Made by a program: the position numbers and the translations under genes | Assembly (NCBI GenBank): GCA_946482615.1 | Contig: CAMLSF010000013.1 | Coordinates: forward strand, 1 to 41,212 | Reading direction: 5' to 3' | Length of the DNA: 41,212 nucleotides | Source: an uncultured Chromatiaceae bacterium | GTDB lineage: Bacteria > Pseudomonadota > Gammaproteobacteria > Enterobacterales > Alteromonadaceae | The notes under the pieces: model-generated | What the model saw: the letters and a program-made list of their open reading frames with translations, nothing else | What the model was told of the DNA's origin: nothing | The model's database searches: none | In this document: positions 11,010-18,435 of the stretch, in pieces | Layout of the letters: every line of letters starts with the position of its first letter | Position numbering within the stretch: position 1 is the first letter of the stretch

Positions 11010-11711
11010 CTAAAACGAATAACGGGCACCAATCATCCAGACATAAGGATCGATACTGACGTCAACGGATTGGATACTGTTGTCGTTTACCAGCACACGA
11101 CCTTCGGTATCTATATCCATTTTACTTAGCATCAGATGAGCACTCCATTGCTCTGCCAGTTTGATATTGACACCAGCCTGCATCGCTAATCCCCATGAGT
11201 CTTTTAATTTCAGCTCTACCTTGTCGTTTGCGTCTGTCACATTTAACGCCTCTAAGGTGTTTATTAACTCAGCCGATACTTCTTCCTGAAAGAAGTTGGT
11301 GTAATTAACACCTAAGCCTATAAAAGGATCGAATCTGCTGTCACCCAGATCAAGGTGGTACTGAGCTAATAAAGTCGGAGGTAAATGTTTGCTGCTGCCC
11401 AAAGCCAAACCATCTATGGCTGAACCTTTTACTTTTACATCATGGCTGAATGGGGTGGCCGCTATCAGTTCCAGCGTCCAGTTTTTATCCAGTTGGTAGT
11501 CTATCGTAATGCCCAATTGGGTGTTGGTATTCACTGTGACTTCAGTGGAGTTGGCTGGCAAACCAGCTACTGTTTCCACCACATTCAGATGAGTACTGGA
11601 GTCTTGAGGTGCAACACTAATAGCACCCACATTGACTGACCAGTTGGCCAGAGCCGGAGCTGCAGAAGCGGCTAATAATAACGAGGCTATTGTTTTATAA
11701 CTTGTTTTCAT
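11010..11711 (-). CDS. ompW: OmpW-family outer membrane protein
   Basis: OmpW proteins are eight-stranded beta barrels with a hydrophobic lateral channel in the outer membrane. The 233-residue precursor has a clear signal peptide (MKTSYKTIASLLLAASAAPALA, cleaved before NWSVN). It has alternating amphipathic strands, the family segments YQLDKNWTLELIAATPFSHD and PTLLAQYHL, a FIGLGVNYTNFF strand and the C-terminal phenylalanine (ARYSF) read by the BAM machinery. Length is as expected. An FNR-like half-and-half palindrome lies 60 bases upstream, which fits the oxygen control known for ompW in enterics. A strong terminator follows. Single-gene unit. Confidence 0.92.
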   Translation of the reverse strand: MKTSYKTIASLLLAASAAPALANWSVNVGAISVAPQDSSTHLNVVETVAGLPANSTEVTVNTNTQLGITIDYQLDKNWTLELIAATPFSHDVKVKGSAIDGLALGSSKHLPPTLLAQYHLDLGDSRFDPFIGLGVNYTNFFQEEVSAELINTLEALNVTDANDKVELKLKDSWGLAMQAGVNIKLAEQWSAHLMLSKMDIDTEGRVLVNDNSIQSVDVSIDPYVWMIGARYSF

Positions 11712-11770
11712 CAGAATGATCCTTAGCTTGAGAAACTGGCGTCATTCTGCGCTTTTGATGTTCTGAAACT

Positions 11771-11784
11771 TTGCCCCAGATCAA
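11771..11784 (-). promoter_or_regulatory. FNR/CRP-type site upstream of ompW
   Basis: Read on the minus strand the sequence is TTGATCTGGGGCAA. The first half-site matches the FNR consensus TTGATNNNNATCAA fully and the second in 3 of 5 positions. A candidate -10, CAGAAT, lies at 11744-11749 on the minus strand. The site would then be centred about 41 bases upstream of transcription start, the usual place for FNR activation. The -10 is only 4 of 6. Confidence 0.45.
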
Positions 11785-11856
11785 TAGTTGCTATAAAGCC
11801 TTACTCTGTTTAGGGTTTTTATTGATATAAAACAAAAAAGTGGTGGGTGGGAACTA

Positions 11857-11890
11857 TAAAAGCAGCCTGAGGAGTTCTGCTCAGGCTGCT
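11857..11890 (-). terminator. Terminator of the OlsF-like gene
   Basis: AGCAGCCTGAG (11861-11871) pairs perfectly with CTCAGGCTGCT (11880-11890). On the minus strand the hairpin is followed by TTTTAT. It lies 13 bases beyond the stop of the acyltransferase gene. Confidence 0.7.
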
Positions 11891-11902
11891 CTTCGCACTG
11901 GC

Positions 11903-13609
11903 TCAGGCAATATAGCGGGCTTTTTTATTGTCCTTAAGTTTTGTCATGTCCACCAGCACCAAACCGTCGACACAATCGGCAAAGTCAGGATCCACACCAA
12001 AGGCCAAAAAGCGCACACCACCGGGTTCGGTCAGTTCACTGTATTGTTTATACAAAGTTGGGATACTGACGCCCATATTAGCCAGCAGGTGCTTTAACTG
12101 GACAAAATCCTGGCTGTAATTATCGCCGCTAAAATGCTGTTGTAACTGACTCATAGTTTCCATAGGTAATTCATAAGGAATGTTCGGTTCAGCACTTTGT
12201 TCAGGGCAGCGGAAATACAGGCTGTAGAAATACACCATCAGATCTCTGGCCGCTTTTGGGTAGCTGTTGGATAAACTGACGCCACCAAACAAATAGCGGA
12301 TCTCCGGGTTCTGCTTTAAGTAAGCGCCTATGCCATACCATAAATAATCCAGGCTACGTTTACCCCAGTAACGTGGCTGGACAAAACTACGGCCAAGCTC
12401 CAGCCCCTGATCTAAATAAGGGGTCATTGCCTGATTAAAACGGAATAATGAGGCTGTATACAAACCGGCCAGGCCTTTCTCCGCCATCACTTTGGCTGTG
12501 TTGGCAAAGCGGTAAGCGCCCACTATTTCTAAGTCGTCTTTGTCCCATAAAATCAGTTGCTCATAGTAGCTGTCGTATTGGTCAATATCACGGCGCTGAC
12601 CACTGCCTTCACCAACGGCTCTGAAAGCAATTTCGCGTAAACGACCGATTTCGCGCAGTACAGGTGAGCTTTGCTGATACTGGTATAAATAAATTTGTTT
12701 GCCATCACTGGTTTCACCCAACAGAGGGCAAGCTTCCACTGCTTTTTTCAGCAAAATGCGATCTTCAGGGTGAGCTATCGCAGTTTGGGTTTTAAACAGC
12801 GGGGATTTATCTTTAGCCAGGCGATACAGGTGCTTTTTAAACAGTTTTACTTTGGCCTGAGTTTCTAACTGCAGATGGGCGAAGCTGTCATAAGGAATTT
12901 GTTCACCAATCCGCATCGCGATGTTTTTATGCTTCTGATTAAACATCTCCTGTACCAGCAACATAGTGGCCAGAGGTTTGTAAATCATCGAAGCGCCATA
13001 AAACATCGCTGAGTTACGGCCATCTATATAAATCGGCAAAATAGGCGCTTTGGCATTCATCGCAAAACGTAAAAAACCACCATGCCACTTGCCATCCCGG
13101 ATCCCATTGGGTTTTAAGCGCGATACTTCACCTGCAGGAAATAAAATCAGTGCACCCTCAGCGGCTAAGTGATCACTGATACGGTCAATCCGGCTGCGCT
13201 CTGTGCCGCCGCTCATATTATTCACTGGCAATAATAAGGAATGCAGGGGCTCTACGGCCATTAATAGTTGGTTGGCTATCACTTTGACGTCGGGCCGTAT
13301 ATCACGCACCAGTTTAATCAGGGCCAGACCATCTAAGGAGCCTATAGGGTGGTTGGCAATAATCACTACCCGCCCGGTGCTTGGAATACGCTCCACTTCG
13401 TTATCACGCACTGCATAAGCGAAGTTAAAGTAATCCAGCACTTGTTCTACAAATTCAATGCCCTGCAAATGCGGATAACGTTTGGCGAAAGCAATAAATT
13501 CCTGTTCGTGCAGCAGTTGGCGCAGAGCGCCTTTGACCGGTTTGGCTAACCAGGGTTTTTGTTCGAGTTTTGGCAGATGGGTTTGCATCATTTGGTCAAC
13601 ACTGATCAT
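11903..13609 (-). CDS. Bifunctional acyltransferase, OlsF-like (ornithine lipid synthase)
   Basis: The 568-residue protein joins two acyltransferase domains. The N-terminal half is PlsC-like, with NHPIGSLDG (His87, Asp93), the substrate-loop motif FPAGEVSR and a PILPIYIDGRNS strand. The C-terminal half (about 330-520) is a GNAT fold of the OlsB type, with the hallmark ELGRSFVQPRYWGKRSLDY and LFGGVSLSNSYP. This order is that of OlsF, in which the C-terminal domain N-acylates ornithine and the N-terminal domain O-acylates the lyso-lipid. Ornithine lipid production is therefore inferred. The frame opens at 13735, but MISVDQMMQTHLPKL from 13609 is the natural start. The gene upstream encodes an LpxH-like phosphoesterase, 179 bases away. 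Confidence 0.82.
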   Translation of the reverse strand: MISVDQMMQTHLPKLEQKPWLAKPVKGALRQLLHEQEFIAFAKRYPHLQGIEFVEQVLDYFNFAYAVRDNEVERIPSTGRVVIIANHPIGSLDGLALIKLVRDIRPDVKVIANQLLMAVEPLHSLLLPVNNMSGGTERSRIDRISDHLAAEGALILFPAGEVSRLKPNGIRDGKWHGGFLRFAMNAKAPILPIYIDGRNSAMFYGASMIYKPLATMLLVQEMFNQKHKNIAMRIGEQIPYDSFAHLQLETQAKVKLFKKHLYRLAKDKSPLFKTQTAIAHPEDRILLKKAVEACPLLGETSDGKQIYLYQYQQSSPVLREIGRLREIAFRAVGEGSGQRRDIDQYDSYYEQLILWDKDDLEIVGAYRFANTAKVMAEKGLAGLYTASLFRFNQAMTPYLDQGLELGRSFVQPRYWGKRSLDYLWYGIGAYLKQNPEIRYLFGGVSLSNSYPKAARDLMVYFYSLYFRCPEQSAEPNIPYELPMETMSQLQQHFSGDNYSQDFVQLKHLLANMGVSIPTLYKQYSELTEPGGVRFLAFGVDPDFADCVDGLVLVDMTKLKDNKKARYIA

Positions 13610-13734
13610 AGCTTTGTCTCTGTAAGCACCATTATCTGTGTTGAGAGTAGGGGGAGAAGATGACAAAAATGCGTCAGTTTTATGGCTTTTTGTGGAAATT
13701 TTAATCAGGGTTAGCTCTGTATAGACCCAGGACA

Positions 13735-13771
13735 CCTGAAGTTGCAGTCAACAAAGCTGCAGCTTCAAGGG
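13735..13771. repeat. Second copy of the CTTGAAGC repeat core (inverted)
   Basis: On the minus strand 13744-13769 reads CTTGAAGCTGCAGC then TTTGTTGACTGC, matching the left part of the 3234-3379 element at 24 of 26 positions. Locally, CCTGAAGTTGCAG (13735-13747) and the CTGCAGCTTCAAGG that follows form a stem with two mismatches. It lies in the gap between the LpxH-like and OlsF-like genes. Confidence 0.6.
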
Positions 13772-13788
13772 CGGAGGAATAATGCTGC

Positions 13789-14592
13789 TCAGGCGACTTT
13801 GCTTTGAGCAGGTTGTTCTTCGCTAAGCACGGCCAGTGGCATAGCGGCCAGCGTATGGCTTTGTTCCGTCCAGTGATACAGTGTCAGTGAGCCATCCTGC
13901 TGCTCTATCAGGGCTGTGCAGTTATCAATCCAGTCGCCATCGTTGCAGTAAATAATGCCATCCTGCAGGCTGATTTCCGGATGATGAATATGACCACAGA
14001 CCACACCGTCAAAACCTGAGCGTTTGGCTTTGGCGACCGCTGCATCCCGGTAACGGGCAATCGCCTGCTGAGCGCCCGGCACTTTGCTTTTAATAAACGC
14101 CGCCAAACTGAAATAACGCCCACCTAAAGCACGGCGAATACGGTTGCTCCAGCGGTTTAAAAATAATAGGAAGTCGTACAGGTTGTCACCCAGCCAGGCG
14201 TGAAAACGGCCAAAGTTGACCTCTTTATCAAACTCATCACCGTGCAATAGCAGCAGCTTCTTGCCCAAAGCAGTGGTGTGGCAACCACGTAATTGCAATT
14301 TGATGGTGCCAAACTGACGGCCTGCCCAATGGCGGAATTCTTCGTCATGGTTGCCTGGAATATAAATCACTTCAGTGCCCTGATCGGCTTTGGCCAGCAG
14401 GCTTTGGATCACGGCATTTTGTTCCGGACTCCAGCACACTTGTTTTTGCATAGCCCACAAGTCGAGGATATCGCCCAGCAGGTAAATGGTGTCGGCTTTG
14501 GTGTGATTGAGGAAGTTCAGCAGATAGGTGGCCTGACAGTCTTTATTTCCTAAATGAATGTCAGACAAGAAGATAGTTCGACAATGCAGCAT
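13789..14592 (-). CDS. LpxH-like calcineurin phosphoesterase (UDP-2,3-diacylglucosamine diphosphatase family)
   Basis: This 267-residue protein has all five metallophosphoesterase motifs in order: SDIHLG, GDILDLW, GNHDE, LLHGDEFD and CGHIHHP. These ligate two metal ions. The spacing and the GDILDLW variant are those of the LpxH/YbbF group, in which LpxH makes lipid X during lipid A synthesis. It is longer than E. coli LpxH (about 240), with an extra helical stretch (FLNRWSNRIRRALGGRYFS) and a C-terminal tail. It may be the LpxH2-type paralogue, whose substrate is uncertain. AGGAG sits six bases before the ATG. It precedes the OlsF-like gene on the same strand. Confidence 0.8.
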   Translation of the reverse strand: MLHCRTIFLSDIHLGNKDCQATYLLNFLNHTKADTIYLLGDILDLWAMQKQVCWSPEQNAVIQSLLAKADQGTEVIYIPGNHDEEFRHWAGRQFGTIKLQLRGCHTTALGKKLLLLHGDEFDKEVNFGRFHAWLGDNLYDFLLFLNRWSNRIRRALGGRYFSLAAFIKSKVPGAQQAIARYRDAAVAKAKRSGFDGVVCGHIHHPEISLQDGIIYCNDGDWIDNCTALIEQQDGSLTLYHWTEQSHTLAAMPLAVLSEEQPAQSKVA

Positions 14593-14611
14593 ACAAAGCT
14601 CCTGCGAATTG

Positions 14612-14642
14612 TTGGCCTTGGTTCTTCAGGCTCGGGTAGAAT
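14612..14642 (+). promoter_or_regulatory. Candidate promoter of the ghrA-like gene
   Basis: TTGGCC (14612-14617, 4 of 6) and TAGAAT (14637-14642, 5 of 6) are 19 bases apart, in the divergent gap before the dehydrogenase. Spacing is long, so support is weak. An ATGGG-GTCAA-CCCAT inverted repeat overlaps the expected start of transcription (14641-14655). Confidence 0.3.
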
Positions 14643-14694
14643 GGGGTCAACCCATGTCAGAGATATGACGAAAACTTGAAGCTTTGGTGAACTG

Positions 14695-15615
14695 ATGTCG
14701 ATAGCCCTGGTGATCCCCGATCGTAAATTAGATTCGTTAGTTGAGAAGTTAAGTGCCTTATTGCCTGGCGTATTAATTCAGCAATGGCCAAATTACAGCG
14801 CGCCTGAACAGGTGCAGATGGCAGTGGTATGGAAGCAACCCCAAGGCTCATTGGCAGCATTAAGTAATTTAAAAACTCTGCAGTCCTTTGGCGCCGGAGT
14901 CGACAGCATAGTGTCGGATCCGACTTTGCCTGATTTGCCCTTAAGCCGCATTGTTGACCCTGCTTTGGCGTCTTCTATGGTGAATTATCTCTCTGGCATA
15001 GTGCTGCATTATCAACTGCGGCTGGATGTATTTCAGCGTCAGCAGCAACACAAGCTCTGGAAACCTAAAAGCCCACGCTTAATAAAGCATATTTGTGTAT
15101 TGGGTTTGGGTGAGCTGGGGCAGGCCGTAGCGCAGTATTTTTTACAGCAAGGTTATCAGGTCAGTGGCTGGTCACGCAGTGTAAAACAGCTGGATGGTAT
15201 TCAGAGTTACGCTGGTGAAGAAGGTTTTAAACAGGCCGTCTCTGATGCTGATTTGGTGATTTGTTTGGTACCTCTGACTGCAGAGACAACGAACTTTTTA
15301 AATGCAGAACGTTTTGCGGCCTTTAAACCAGGTGCCATTTTTGTCAATGTAGCCCGGGGGGCTATAGTTGATGATGCTGCATTAGTCGCTGCTTTAGACT
15401 CTGGCCAGTTACAGGCTGCTTGTCTGGATGTCTTTCGTGAAGAGCCTTTGCCTGCTACTGATCCATACTGGCAGCATCCGGCTGTGCTGGTGACGCCTCA
15501 TTGTTCTGCGGTGACTAACGTAGATACAGCTATTCATCAGATTGTTGAAAATTATCAACGTACGTTAAATGGGCTACCTTTAAAACATCTGGTCAACAGG
15601 GAAAGGGGCTACTGA
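14695..15615 (+). CDS. D-2-hydroxyacid dehydrogenase, glyoxylate/hydroxypyruvate reductase A family
   Basis: This protein probably reduces glyoxylate or hydroxypyruvate (or a related 2-keto acid) with NAD(P)H. The 306-residue chain follows E. coli GhrA: LQSFGAGVDSI near residue 65, the Rossmann motif GLGELG near 138, VNVARGAIVDD (substrate-binding Arg), LDVFREEPLP (catalytic Glu), and VTPHCSA (catalytic His). It ends VNRERGY, like VDRARGY in GhrA. GGTGA precedes the ATG by four bases. Its stop TGA shares a base with the start of the next gene, so the two are translationally coupled. The exact substrate cannot be read from sequence. Confidence 0.88.
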   Translation: MSIALVIPDRKLDSLVEKLSALLPGVLIQQWPNYSAPEQVQMAVVWKQPQGSLAALSNLKTLQSFGAGVDSIVSDPTLPDLPLSRIVDPALASSMVNYLSGIVLHYQLRLDVFQRQQQHKLWKPKSPRLIKHICVLGLGELGQAVAQYFLQQGYQVSGWSRSVKQLDGIQSYAGEEGFKQAVSDADLVICLVPLTAETTNFLNAERFAAFKPGAIFVNVARGAIVDDAALVAALDSGQLQAACLDVFREEPLPATDPYWQHPAVLVTPHCSAVTNVDTAIHQIVENYQRTLNGLPLKHLVNRERGY

Positions 15616-16379
15616 TGGCAAGTTTTATCATTGAAAAACACGGTCATGTTGCGCTGTTACAACTGACAGCAGCTGAAAAACGTAATTTATTAACTCCTGA
15701 CATTGCCTTACAAATTGCGGCCGCTGTGCATCAACTTAGTCTGGACGATGAACTGAAAGTCTTGTGTGTGATGGGCACGGAACGGGCTTTTTGTGCCGGT
15801 GCTGATTTAGCTGTGTTACAACATGCGGCAGATGGAGATGGCACAGAACTCAGGCAGTTGTATCAGGCTTTTAGTCAGGTGGCTGATTCTCCGCTGTTGA
15901 CCATAGCTCTAGTGAATGGTCCTGCTGTTGGGGCAGGTATGAATCTGGCCATGGTCTGCGACATCCGCCTTGCCAGTAAAGAGGCCTGGTTTGACAGTCG
16001 TTTTTTTCAGCTGGCTTTGCATCCTGGTGGCGGTCACGGCTGGTTACTGCCTCAATTGATCGGTTGGCAACAAGCTATGGCTATGTTGTTTTGTGGTGAA
16101 AAACTAACGGCTGAACAGGCCTGGCAATATGGTTTAGTCAAAGAAGTGCTGGCAGTGGATCAATTATTGCCCAGAGCTTTGGCGATGACGGCTGATTTAG
16201 CCACTGTGCCTGCTGCTTTGGTGCGACAAACCAAAAGCTCTATGCGTCAGTTAGTGCATTGCAAAGAACATAGTCAGGCGGTAGAGTTTGAATATCAGCA
16301 ACAATTTTACAGTTTACAACAGGACGCTGCCCGTCAGGCGATAGCTGCTTTACAGCAAAAACTCGCAACAAAAAGCTAA
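15615..16379 (+). CDS. Crotonase-fold enoyl-CoA hydratase/isomerase family protein
   Basis: The 254-residue protein has the crotonase fold: the oxyanion-hole strand AFCAGADLAVLQ, the second oxyanion glycine in GPAVGAGMNLAMVCDIRLAS, and a C-terminal helical bundle. The two glutamates that catalyse hydration in classical enoyl-CoA hydratase (in GGGCE and QPE) are not there: the aligned places read GAGMN and FDSRF. It is thus unlikely to be a standard hydratase and may act as an isomerase, hydrolase or other CoA enzyme. The start ATG overlaps the ghrA-like stop (TGATG), which points to a shared operon and perhaps a shared pathway. The substrate is unknown. Confidence 0.85.
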   Translation: MASFIIEKHGHVALLQLTAAEKRNLLTPDIALQIAAAVHQLSLDDELKVLCVMGTERAFCAGADLAVLQHAADGDGTELRQLYQAFSQVADSPLLTIALVNGPAVGAGMNLAMVCDIRLASKEAWFDSRFFQLALHPGGGHGWLLPQLIGWQQAMAMLFCGEKLTAEQAWQYGLVKEVLAVDQLLPRALAMTADLATVPAALVRQTKSSMRQLVHCKEHSQAVEFEYQQQFYSLQQDAARQAIAALQQKLATKS

Positions 16380-16451
16380 GCCTATCCACAAAATCGTTTT
16401 AAACAGAGGCGCATCTTGGGTCTCTGCCTGTCTCTTTATCAGAAAATTGAC

Positions 16452-16477
16452 TGTAAATGATTGTAAATCTTGTAACT
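16452..16477 (+). promoter_or_regulatory. Three phased TGTAA direct repeats
   Basis: TGTAAAT at 16452-16458, TGTAAAT at 16462-16468 and TGTAACT at 16471-16477 recur every 9-10 bases, on one face of the helix. They overlap a TTGACT (16447-16452) that could be a -35 box. They lie about 90 bases upstream of the 49-residue gene. A tandem operator for a two-component regulator is possible; no regulator is assigned. Confidence 0.3.
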
Positions 16478-16567
16478 AAACAACAAGTTGTCTACACTGG
16501 TTTTGGGTTGATCAAGATCCACAAAAAAGCAAGAACAATAACAATATTTTTTAGTCTGAGGTTTTGT

Positions 16568-16717
16568 ATGCGTAAAGCGTCCAGTCGCGGTTTTGGCTTT
16601 ACTGCAATCGCCATTTTGGTGTTATTAATGGCATTGTCGGCTTTTTTAACAAAGGCTGAAGCTACACAAGTGACTCAAAGTTCACAAGGACAGCAGTCGG
16701 TCGATGGAATGAACTGA
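16568..16717 (+). CDS. 49-residue single-span or secreted small protein
   Basis: The frame opens at 16457, but the ATG at 16568 has GAGG seven bases upstream and starts a sensible product: a basic N-terminus (MRKASSRGFGF), a hydrophobic stretch of about 18 residues (TAIAILVLLMALSAFLT) and a polar, Gln/Ser-rich tail ending SVDGMN. It could be a membrane-anchored peptide or a precursor cleaved near KAEA. GFGFTAIAIL faintly recalls a prepilin leader, but there is no Glu at +5. A strong terminator follows at once, so it is a free-standing unit. I do not recognise the family. Confidence 0.6.
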   Translation: MRKASSRGFGFTAIAILVLLMALSAFLTKAEATQVTQSSQGQQSVDGMN

Positions 16718-16719
16718 TC

Positions 16720-16746
16720 AAAAGCCCCCACCTGGTGGGGGTTTTT
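16720..16746. terminator. Bidirectional intrinsic terminator
   Basis: CCCCCAC (16725-16731) pairs with GTGGGGG (16735-16741) around CTG. TTTTT follows, and AAAA precedes on the other side. It serves the 49-residue gene on the plus strand and smrA on the minus strand. Confidence 0.85.
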
Positions 16747-16747
16747 G

Positions 16748-17326
16748 TTATTTTTTCTGATGCCGTTCGCGGTTTTCCCGTTTTTGCTCCGCATTTTTCT
16801 GCAACAACACATAAGTGGCAGTGTAACCACCGTGAGGTTTCAAGGCGGTATGGCAAGCCAGTACTTCTGGTATTTGTGGCAGCCATTTAAAGCAGTAGCT
16901 TTTCAGTATAGCCGGATGAGGTTTGCTGTCGCGTCCCATTCCATGGTGGATCAATAAAGTCCGGATCCCACGTTGATGACAATCCGCAATAAAACTGAAC
17001 AGAGCAGCACGGGCTTCCACCAGAGTTTTACCTAACAGGTTCAGAGTGGCGTCCATCTGGTATTTGCCCAGCCGCAGATTCTTGTAGACCCCATCCTGCA
17101 CACCATCTTTTTTATAGGCAATAACATCGTCAGGCGCAACCAGATCGACATACTCCATGGAAAGGTAATTAGGATCGTATTCCATTTCCTGTTCTGCTGC
17201 TTTACGCCGTGCCAGCTGGGCCAGACTTGGGTGATGTTCGCCATTAAGATCGGCCAGCGCATCTGCATTTAAGCGTTTTACACCAGCCATTTCCTGTAAA
17301 AACAAGTCCAGCTCTTCGTCATGCAT
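16748..17326 (-). CDS. smrA: Smr-domain protein SmrA, putative DNA endonuclease
   Basis: The 192-residue protein has a charged N-terminal region (about 1-90) and a C-terminal Smr domain (about 95-178). The first Smr motif, normally LDLHG followed by EA, appears as LNLLGKTLVEA; the second, TGxG-like, is HHGMGRD. The domain ends GGYTATYVLL, as in E. coli SmrA (YdaL). Smr proteins are nicking endonucleases related to the MutS2 C-terminus, and some act on RNA at collided ribosomes. The His of LDLHG is a Leu here, which may affect activity. The C-terminal tail is very basic. It is a single-gene unit between a terminator and a 240-base gap. Confidence 0.85.
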   Translation of the reverse strand: MHDEELDLFLQEMAGVKRLNADALADLNGEHHPSLAQLARRKAAEQEMEYDPNYLSMEYVDLVAPDDVIAYKKDGVQDGVYKNLRLGKYQMDATLNLLGKTLVEARAALFSFIADCHQRGIRTLLIHHGMGRDSKPHPAILKSYCFKWLPQIPEVLACHTALKPHGGYTATYVLLQKNAEQKRENRERHQKK

Positions 17327-17372
17327 TTGTACTACTCCACCTTAAGCTGACCGGGATTGCCGTATTATATAC

Positions 17373-17444
17373 GCCTCTGATTTGAAGCCACAGCACTCTT
17401 CTGCAGGTTTTTCATCAGTTGCTTCCCTCAGTTGCCAGAGGCAT
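17373..17444. repeat. Intergenic inverted repeat holding a degenerate CTTGAAGC core
   Basis: GCCTCTG (17373-17379) and CAGAGGC (about 17437-17443) are perfect inverted arms. Just inside the left arm, TTGAAGCCACAGC (17382-17394) differs at one base from the core of the 3234-3379 repeat. It lies in the gap between smrA and the next small membrane protein gene. Confidence 0.4.
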
Positions 17445-17566
17445 AAAAAGAAGCTTTCACAATCAATTGATTAAGATGTTTTCGATACAAAAATTGATAA
17501 TTAATAACATTTTGTTAACTTTGGGCTATGCTTTAAAGCCACTTTCATCTTTGCAAGGAGAGCATC

Positions 17567-17926
17567 ATGATCCCTGAACGGCTTTATGAAACTTTACCTT
17601 ACCTTTATGTGATCAGCGGTTCGCAAAGCGTATTATGGTTGCCGCATTGGACTGCTGCCTTATTTGGCGTTGTATTGATATTTGTTGGTGCAGTTGTTTG
17701 GGTGATACGCACTGACAAGCGTCGCAGTCCATACGGCATCAAATTTAAAGAACAGGGGGCTTTGCCATTTTGGTGTTATGAGTTGCAGCCTTTTATTTAT
17801 CTGAGCAGTGGTGTTTTATTATTTAACTATGCGCAGAGTTTTTTGCTGTATCCGTCAGCGATGATTTTTCTGGTGGTCGGTATACAACTCTGGTTATGCC
17901 GGATTTGCTGGCGCCGGCATTCCTGA
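17567..17926 (+). CDS. Small multi-span membrane protein, unknown
   Basis: The 119-residue product has about three hydrophobic segments: WTAALFGVVLIFVGAVVWVI (28-47), one near 76-93 and YPSAMIFLVVGIQLWL near 95-110. A basic cytoplasmic-looking loop (RTDKRRSPYGIKFKEQG) lies between the first two. AAGGAGA lies six bases before the ATG, a strong ribosome site, so it is surely translated. The end is Cys- and Arg-rich (CRICWRRHS). It is convergent with the next gene, 14 bases away. I recognise no domain. Confidence 0.7.
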   Translation: MIPERLYETLPYLYVISGSQSVLWLPHWTAALFGVVLIFVGAVVWVIRTDKRRSPYGIKFKEQGALPFWCYELQPFIYLSSGVLLFNYAQSFLLYPSAMIFLVVGIQLWLCRICWRRHS

Positions 17927-17940
17927 GTCAGGGCTTGAGG

Positions 17941-18435
17941 TCAGGGGTGTGATGAAAACCAAAAGAGGGCTGCAGCAATCAACCCCTGCTGTTTGCGCAA
18001 TTGATATTTAGCACACTGCTCGTTGCTTTGGCCCTCAAAACACAAATACAAAGTTTGTTCATCTTCTGCCAATACTGCGCGTTGATTGGTGTCAAGAATA
18101 ATGCCTTCCTTACCAAACCAGCCGGGCATGTAAATACTTTGAGTGGTTAATCCGGCGCTGTGGTATTCAAGCAATTGAGGTGTAGGGGCTATGATCAAAG
18201 CGGCGAGCGCCAGTACCATCAGGCCACTCCATAGTTTGAGCGTTTTGGCTATAGATGTGTTTGCCTGCTCTTCAGAGTTCATCCGGGCTGCCGGACGCGA
18301 AACAGTGCGCGTAACCGAAGTTGGTGTCGCTGTTGTTTGCGGTTGAGTGAGTGGTTTTTTATTGCCGGCTTTTTTTAATAGTTTTTGTTTGTCGGCCTCG
18401 CTTAAAAGCGAGGCCTTTTTAATTTGCTTGGCCAT
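17941..18435 (-). CDS. Single-pass membrane protein coupled to the M28 peptidase, unknown
   Basis: The 164-residue product has a basic, Lys/Thr/Pro-rich cytoplasmic N-terminus (1-66), one membrane span (about 68-86, LWSGLMVLALAALIIAP) and a C-terminal part of about 75 residues predicted to be periplasmic, with two cysteines (LCFEG, QCAKY) that could pair. Its ATG overlaps the TAA of the peptidase gene (TAATG), so translation is coupled. The pairing suggests a shared job at the membrane, but this is inference. No family is recognised. Confidence 0.7.
   Translation of the reverse strand: MAKQIKKASLLSEADKQKLLKKAGNKKPLTQPQTTATPTSVTRTVSRPAARMNSEEQANTSIAKTLKLWSGLMVLALAALIIAPTPQLLEYHSAGLTTQSIYMPGWFGKEGIILDTNQRAVLAEDEQTLYLCFEGQSNEQCAKYQLRKQQGLIAAALFWFSSHP

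Noticed and set aside
16568..16717. 49-residue protein as a prepilin
   Set aside because: GFGFTAIAIL lacks Glu at +5 and a clear globular domain, and it is far from pilus genes.
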